A stretch of 7,907 nt of DNA. Source: Acidobacteriaceae bacterium (GTDB lineage Bacteria; Acidobacteriota; Terriglobia; Terriglobales; Acidobacteriaceae). The first letter of the stretch is position 1; the number at the start of each line of letters is the position of its first letter. The position numbers and the translations under genes are program-made. Shown piece after piece: positions 6,237-7,907 of this stretch. Location: assembly GCA_027307295.1 (NCBI GenBank), contig DAHUXF010000118.1, positions 1 through 7,907 on the forward strand. The letters run 5' to 3'. Under the pieces are notes generated by a model that was not told where the DNA came from, ran no database searches, and worked only from the letters and a program-made list of their open reading frames with translations.

Positions 6237-7010
6237 ATGGCTGTGCCTGTGGAAGCCCTTAAGTTTGATATTTGCTGTGCAGCGCGAGCGTTATACCGTG
6301 CCGGCTTGAGCGCCGGAATTGCCGGACATCTGAGCGTGGTGATTGGCGAGAACCGCATGCTGATGAACCGCTTCGGGCCGTCCTTTGGGACGCTGCGGCC
6401 GGCTGACATCTGCGTCTTTGATCTTGACGGCAAAGTTGTGGAGCACGATCCTTCCGTGGACCCCTACGTGAATGACACAATCGCTCTGCACGCGGTGATT
6501 CACCGTTATAATCCGCACATCGCAGCGCTGGCGCATACGCATCCTCCTGCAACCGTAAGCTGGGGAACATTCCGCCGCGTGCCGGAAATTTTTGACCAGG
6601 AGAGCTGCATCCTGGCCGGCGATGTGGGAATCGTGGAAGAAGACTACACGGGCACGGCGGCGTCAGAAGATCGTGTGCGGCCTTTTGCGGATGCCATTGC
6701 CCGGCACGCAGCGGTAATTCTTCCCAACCATGGCGCGCTGACCTCCGGCCCCAATATTCAGGTGGCGCTTACGCGCATGATGCTGCTGGAAGGAATGTGT
6801 GCGCGGAACATCTCCGTGGCCATGGCAGCGCAGGCCACCGGCCTGAAGCCAATTCCCATTAAGATGGAGCACGCGCTGACTGCGAAAAAAGAAATCGCGG
6901 CCATGCCCGGAATCCCCGCGGTCTGGAAAGACACGCTGGAGCGCCTGCAGAAAACTGATCCGGAGTTGTTTCAGTACCGGCCCAAAAGCGCTGCGGCGGC
7001 AGCGGATTGA
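6237..7010 (+). CDS. Class II aldolase/adducin-family protein
   Basis: This 257-residue protein has the class II aldolase/adducin fold. The metal-binding histidines are visible: HTHPP gives His100 and His102, and LPNHG gives His165. Around them are the subfamily blocks AGIAGHLSV (residues 27-35), NRFGPSFG (44-51), DLDGKVVE and LTSGPNI. Enzymes such as L-fuculose-phosphate aldolase use a Zn-bound site to cleave sugar phosphates, with Glu73 as the acid/base residue. Here the equivalent position, 19 residues before the first histidine, is Thr81, and the phosphate-binding motifs of FucA are not recognisable. It is therefore closer to the adducin-like or decarboxylase-like members of unknown substrate than to a classical sugar-phosphate aldolase. 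The gene stands alone after a terminator and converges on the agmatine deiminase gene with 4 bases between stop codons. The fold is secure; no substrate can be named. Confidence 0.92.
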   Translation: MAVPVEALKFDICCAARALYRAGLSAGIAGHLSVVIGENRMLMNRFGPSFGTLRPADICVFDLDGKVVEHDPSVDPYVNDTIALHAVIHRYNPHIAALAHTHPPATVSWGTFRRVPEIFDQESCILAGDVGIVEEDYTGTAASEDRVRPFADAIARHAAVILPNHGALTSGPNIQVALTRMMLLEGMCARNISVAMAAQATGLKPIPIKMEHALTAKKEIAAMPGIPAVWKDTLERLQKTDPELFQYRPKSAAAAAD

Positions 7011-7014
7011 TGTT

Positions 7015-7907
7015 TTATTCTGCGGGTTGCTGCTGCGTCATGCAGTGAATGGCGCCCAGCCCCCAGATGAAATCGCCGCAATGGATACCCACGATTTCCC
7101 GGCTTGGAAAAAGTCCGGCAAGGATGTTCAGCGCGAGCCGGTCGCTGGGATCGTTGAAAGTAGGCGCCAGCACCAGGCCGTTGGCGATATAGAAGTTGGC
7201 GTAGCTGGCCGGCAGTCGCTGCCCGCGAAAAATAACCGGGCGGGGAAGCGGCAACTCGACGATCTGCAGCATTCGTCCCTGAAGATCAGTGGCGGCGCGC
7301 AAGCGGCGTAGATTTTCCTGTAATGGGCTGTAATTGATATCAGCCCGGTTGCGCTCAATCGCTGTTACCACCGTGTCCGTGGAGACGAAACGCGAAATGT
7401 CATCCACATGGCCATGCGTGTCGTCGCCTGCAATCCCACGGTTGAGCCAGATCACCTTTTCCACTCCCAGATAATCTGCAAAGACCTGCTCCAGAGCTCG
7501 CTGAGAGAACCCTGGATTTCTCTGCTGCACTTTGCTGAGATGGCATTCTTCCGTGGTAAGCATCAGCCCTTTTCCATTCACGTCAATGCTGCCACCCTCA
7601 AGCACTACGTGATACGGCTTGCCGTGGTGCTCAACCACCGGCGTAAATGTTCTTGCCTTGAGCTTTTTTGCAATTCGTTCCGGCAGAAGATTATCGCGCT
7701 TCCAGTCAGGATATTTGGCCCAGGCATTAAAGCGCCAGTTGGTGAGGGCCACGGTCTTGGATTCGCTGATGGATTTATCAGTGGATTTACTGGCGGGTTT
7801 CTTTAGGAAGATAGGGCCAGAGTCTCGCGTCCATATGCGATCGGTTGGCCAAATGTGGAATGCCACCCTTTTGATGTCCACGTTTGGCCAACCGATCGCA
7901 TATGGAC
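7015..7907 (-). CDS. aguA: Agmatine deiminase (5' partial; damaged at window end)
   Basis: Agmatine deiminase hydrolyses agmatine to N-carbamoylputrescine and ammonia, in the arginine-decarboxylase route to putrescine. Counting from the GTG at 7881, the family motifs are WTRDSGPIF (17-25, Asp20), NWRFNAW (48-54), EGGSIDVNG (95-103, Glu95), GHVDD (157-161, His158 and Asp160) and GAIHCMTQQQP (276-286), with catalytic Cys280. These fit the guanidine-modifying (PPAD/AguA) superfamily. A Lys/Ser-rich insertion (27-43) follows the first motif. The family normally has about 60-90 more residues before WTRDSGP, including an N-terminal WPxH region. These are absent, so GTG 7881 is not the true start and the gene runs off the window. 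Bases 7883-7907 repeat the region encoding PTDRIW in inverted orientation and are probably not real coding sequence. Related porphyromonad-type arginine deiminases are the alternative. No aguB partner is in view. Confidence 0.92.
   Translation of the reverse strand, partial: PYAIGWPNVDIKRVAFHIWPTDRIWTRDSGPIFLKKPASKSTDKSISESKTVALTNWRFNAWAKYPDWKRDNLLPERIAKKLKARTFTPVVEHHGKPYHVVLEGGSIDVNGKGLMLTTEECHLSKVQQRNPGFSQRALEQVFADYLGVEKVIWLNRGIAGDDTHGHVDDISRFVSTDTVVTAIERNRADINYSPLQENLRRLRAATDLQGRMLQIVELPLPRPVIFRGQRLPASYANFYIANGLVLAPTFNDPSDRLALNILAGLFPSREIVGIHCGDFIWGLGAIHCMTQQQPAE
7829..7907. repeat. Terminal inverted repeat (31-bp arms, one mismatch), probable fold-back artefact
   Basis: Bases 7829-7859 and 7877-7907 are reverse complements except for one T/G position (7854 against 7882); the outer 25 bases (7829-7853 and 7883-7907) are perfect. 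The loop is 17 bases. The right arm ends exactly at the last base, and the left arm lies in the conserved active-site coding region of agmatine deiminase. A 5-bp GTGGA/TCCAC match at the loop would suit fold-back priming. Confidence 0.9.

Noticed and set aside
7408..7806. Plus-strand open frame of 132 codons opposite agmatine deiminase
   Set aside because: It is antisense to clear active-site motifs of the deiminase and has no family resemblance.
7829..7907. Inverted repeat as a mobile-element end or operator
   Set aside because: The left arm is conserved protein-coding sequence, no transposase is nearby, and the repeat ends exactly at the window edge, which fits a fold-back artefact better.

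Overview
The window looks like chromosomal DNA of a Gram-negative soil bacterium, most likely an acidobacterium. This rests on moderate GC content, a secreted Ser/Thr/Asn-rich protein with a small cysteine-bounded domain and an LPQTA-hydrophobic-RRKK tail of a kind I associate with Acidobacteriota, and the mix of neighbouring genes. The assignment is an inference. No rRNA, tRNA, insertion sequence or CRISPR array was seen.

Region 1 (1-3623, + strand) is the 3' end of a non-ribosomal peptide synthetase (NRPS) locus. The first gene enters from outside the window. It carries the C-terminal half of a condensation domain, a complete adenylation domain whose pocket residues read D-I-L-Q-L-G-V-V-W-K (glycine-like), and a carrier domain with its phosphopantetheine serine. 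It has no cis thioesterase. Instead it overlaps by ATGA with a second gene, which encodes a TubC-type N-terminal docking domain fused to an alpha/beta-hydrolase thioesterase. The likely reading is a terminal module whose product is released in trans by a docked thioesterase. That thioesterase has Cys in place of Ser as nucleophile and Gly where type I thioesterases carry the catalytic Asp. This is the most unusual part of the window.

Region 2 (3624-3981) has no convincing gene and marks the edge of the biosynthetic locus. It holds two small GC-rich hairpins between convergent genes.

Region 3 (3982-4972, - strand) holds tadA (tRNA adenosine deaminase), followed by a short DksA/TraR-type zinc-finger protein.

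Region 4 (4973-6167, + strand) starts with a 193-bp divergent intergenic region containing a 12-bp palindrome just before a strong ribosome binding site. The secreted low-complexity protein follows and ends at a textbook rho-independent terminator.

Region 5 (6168-7907) holds a class II aldolase/adducin-family gene on + and, convergent with only 4 bp between the stop codons, an agmatine deiminase gene on -. The N-terminal part of the deiminase is missing. The last 79 bases form a near-perfect inverted repeat that ends on the final base, inside a conserved part of this gene. It looks like a fold-back (chimeric) sequence end, so about the last 25 bases should not be trusted as genomic sequence.
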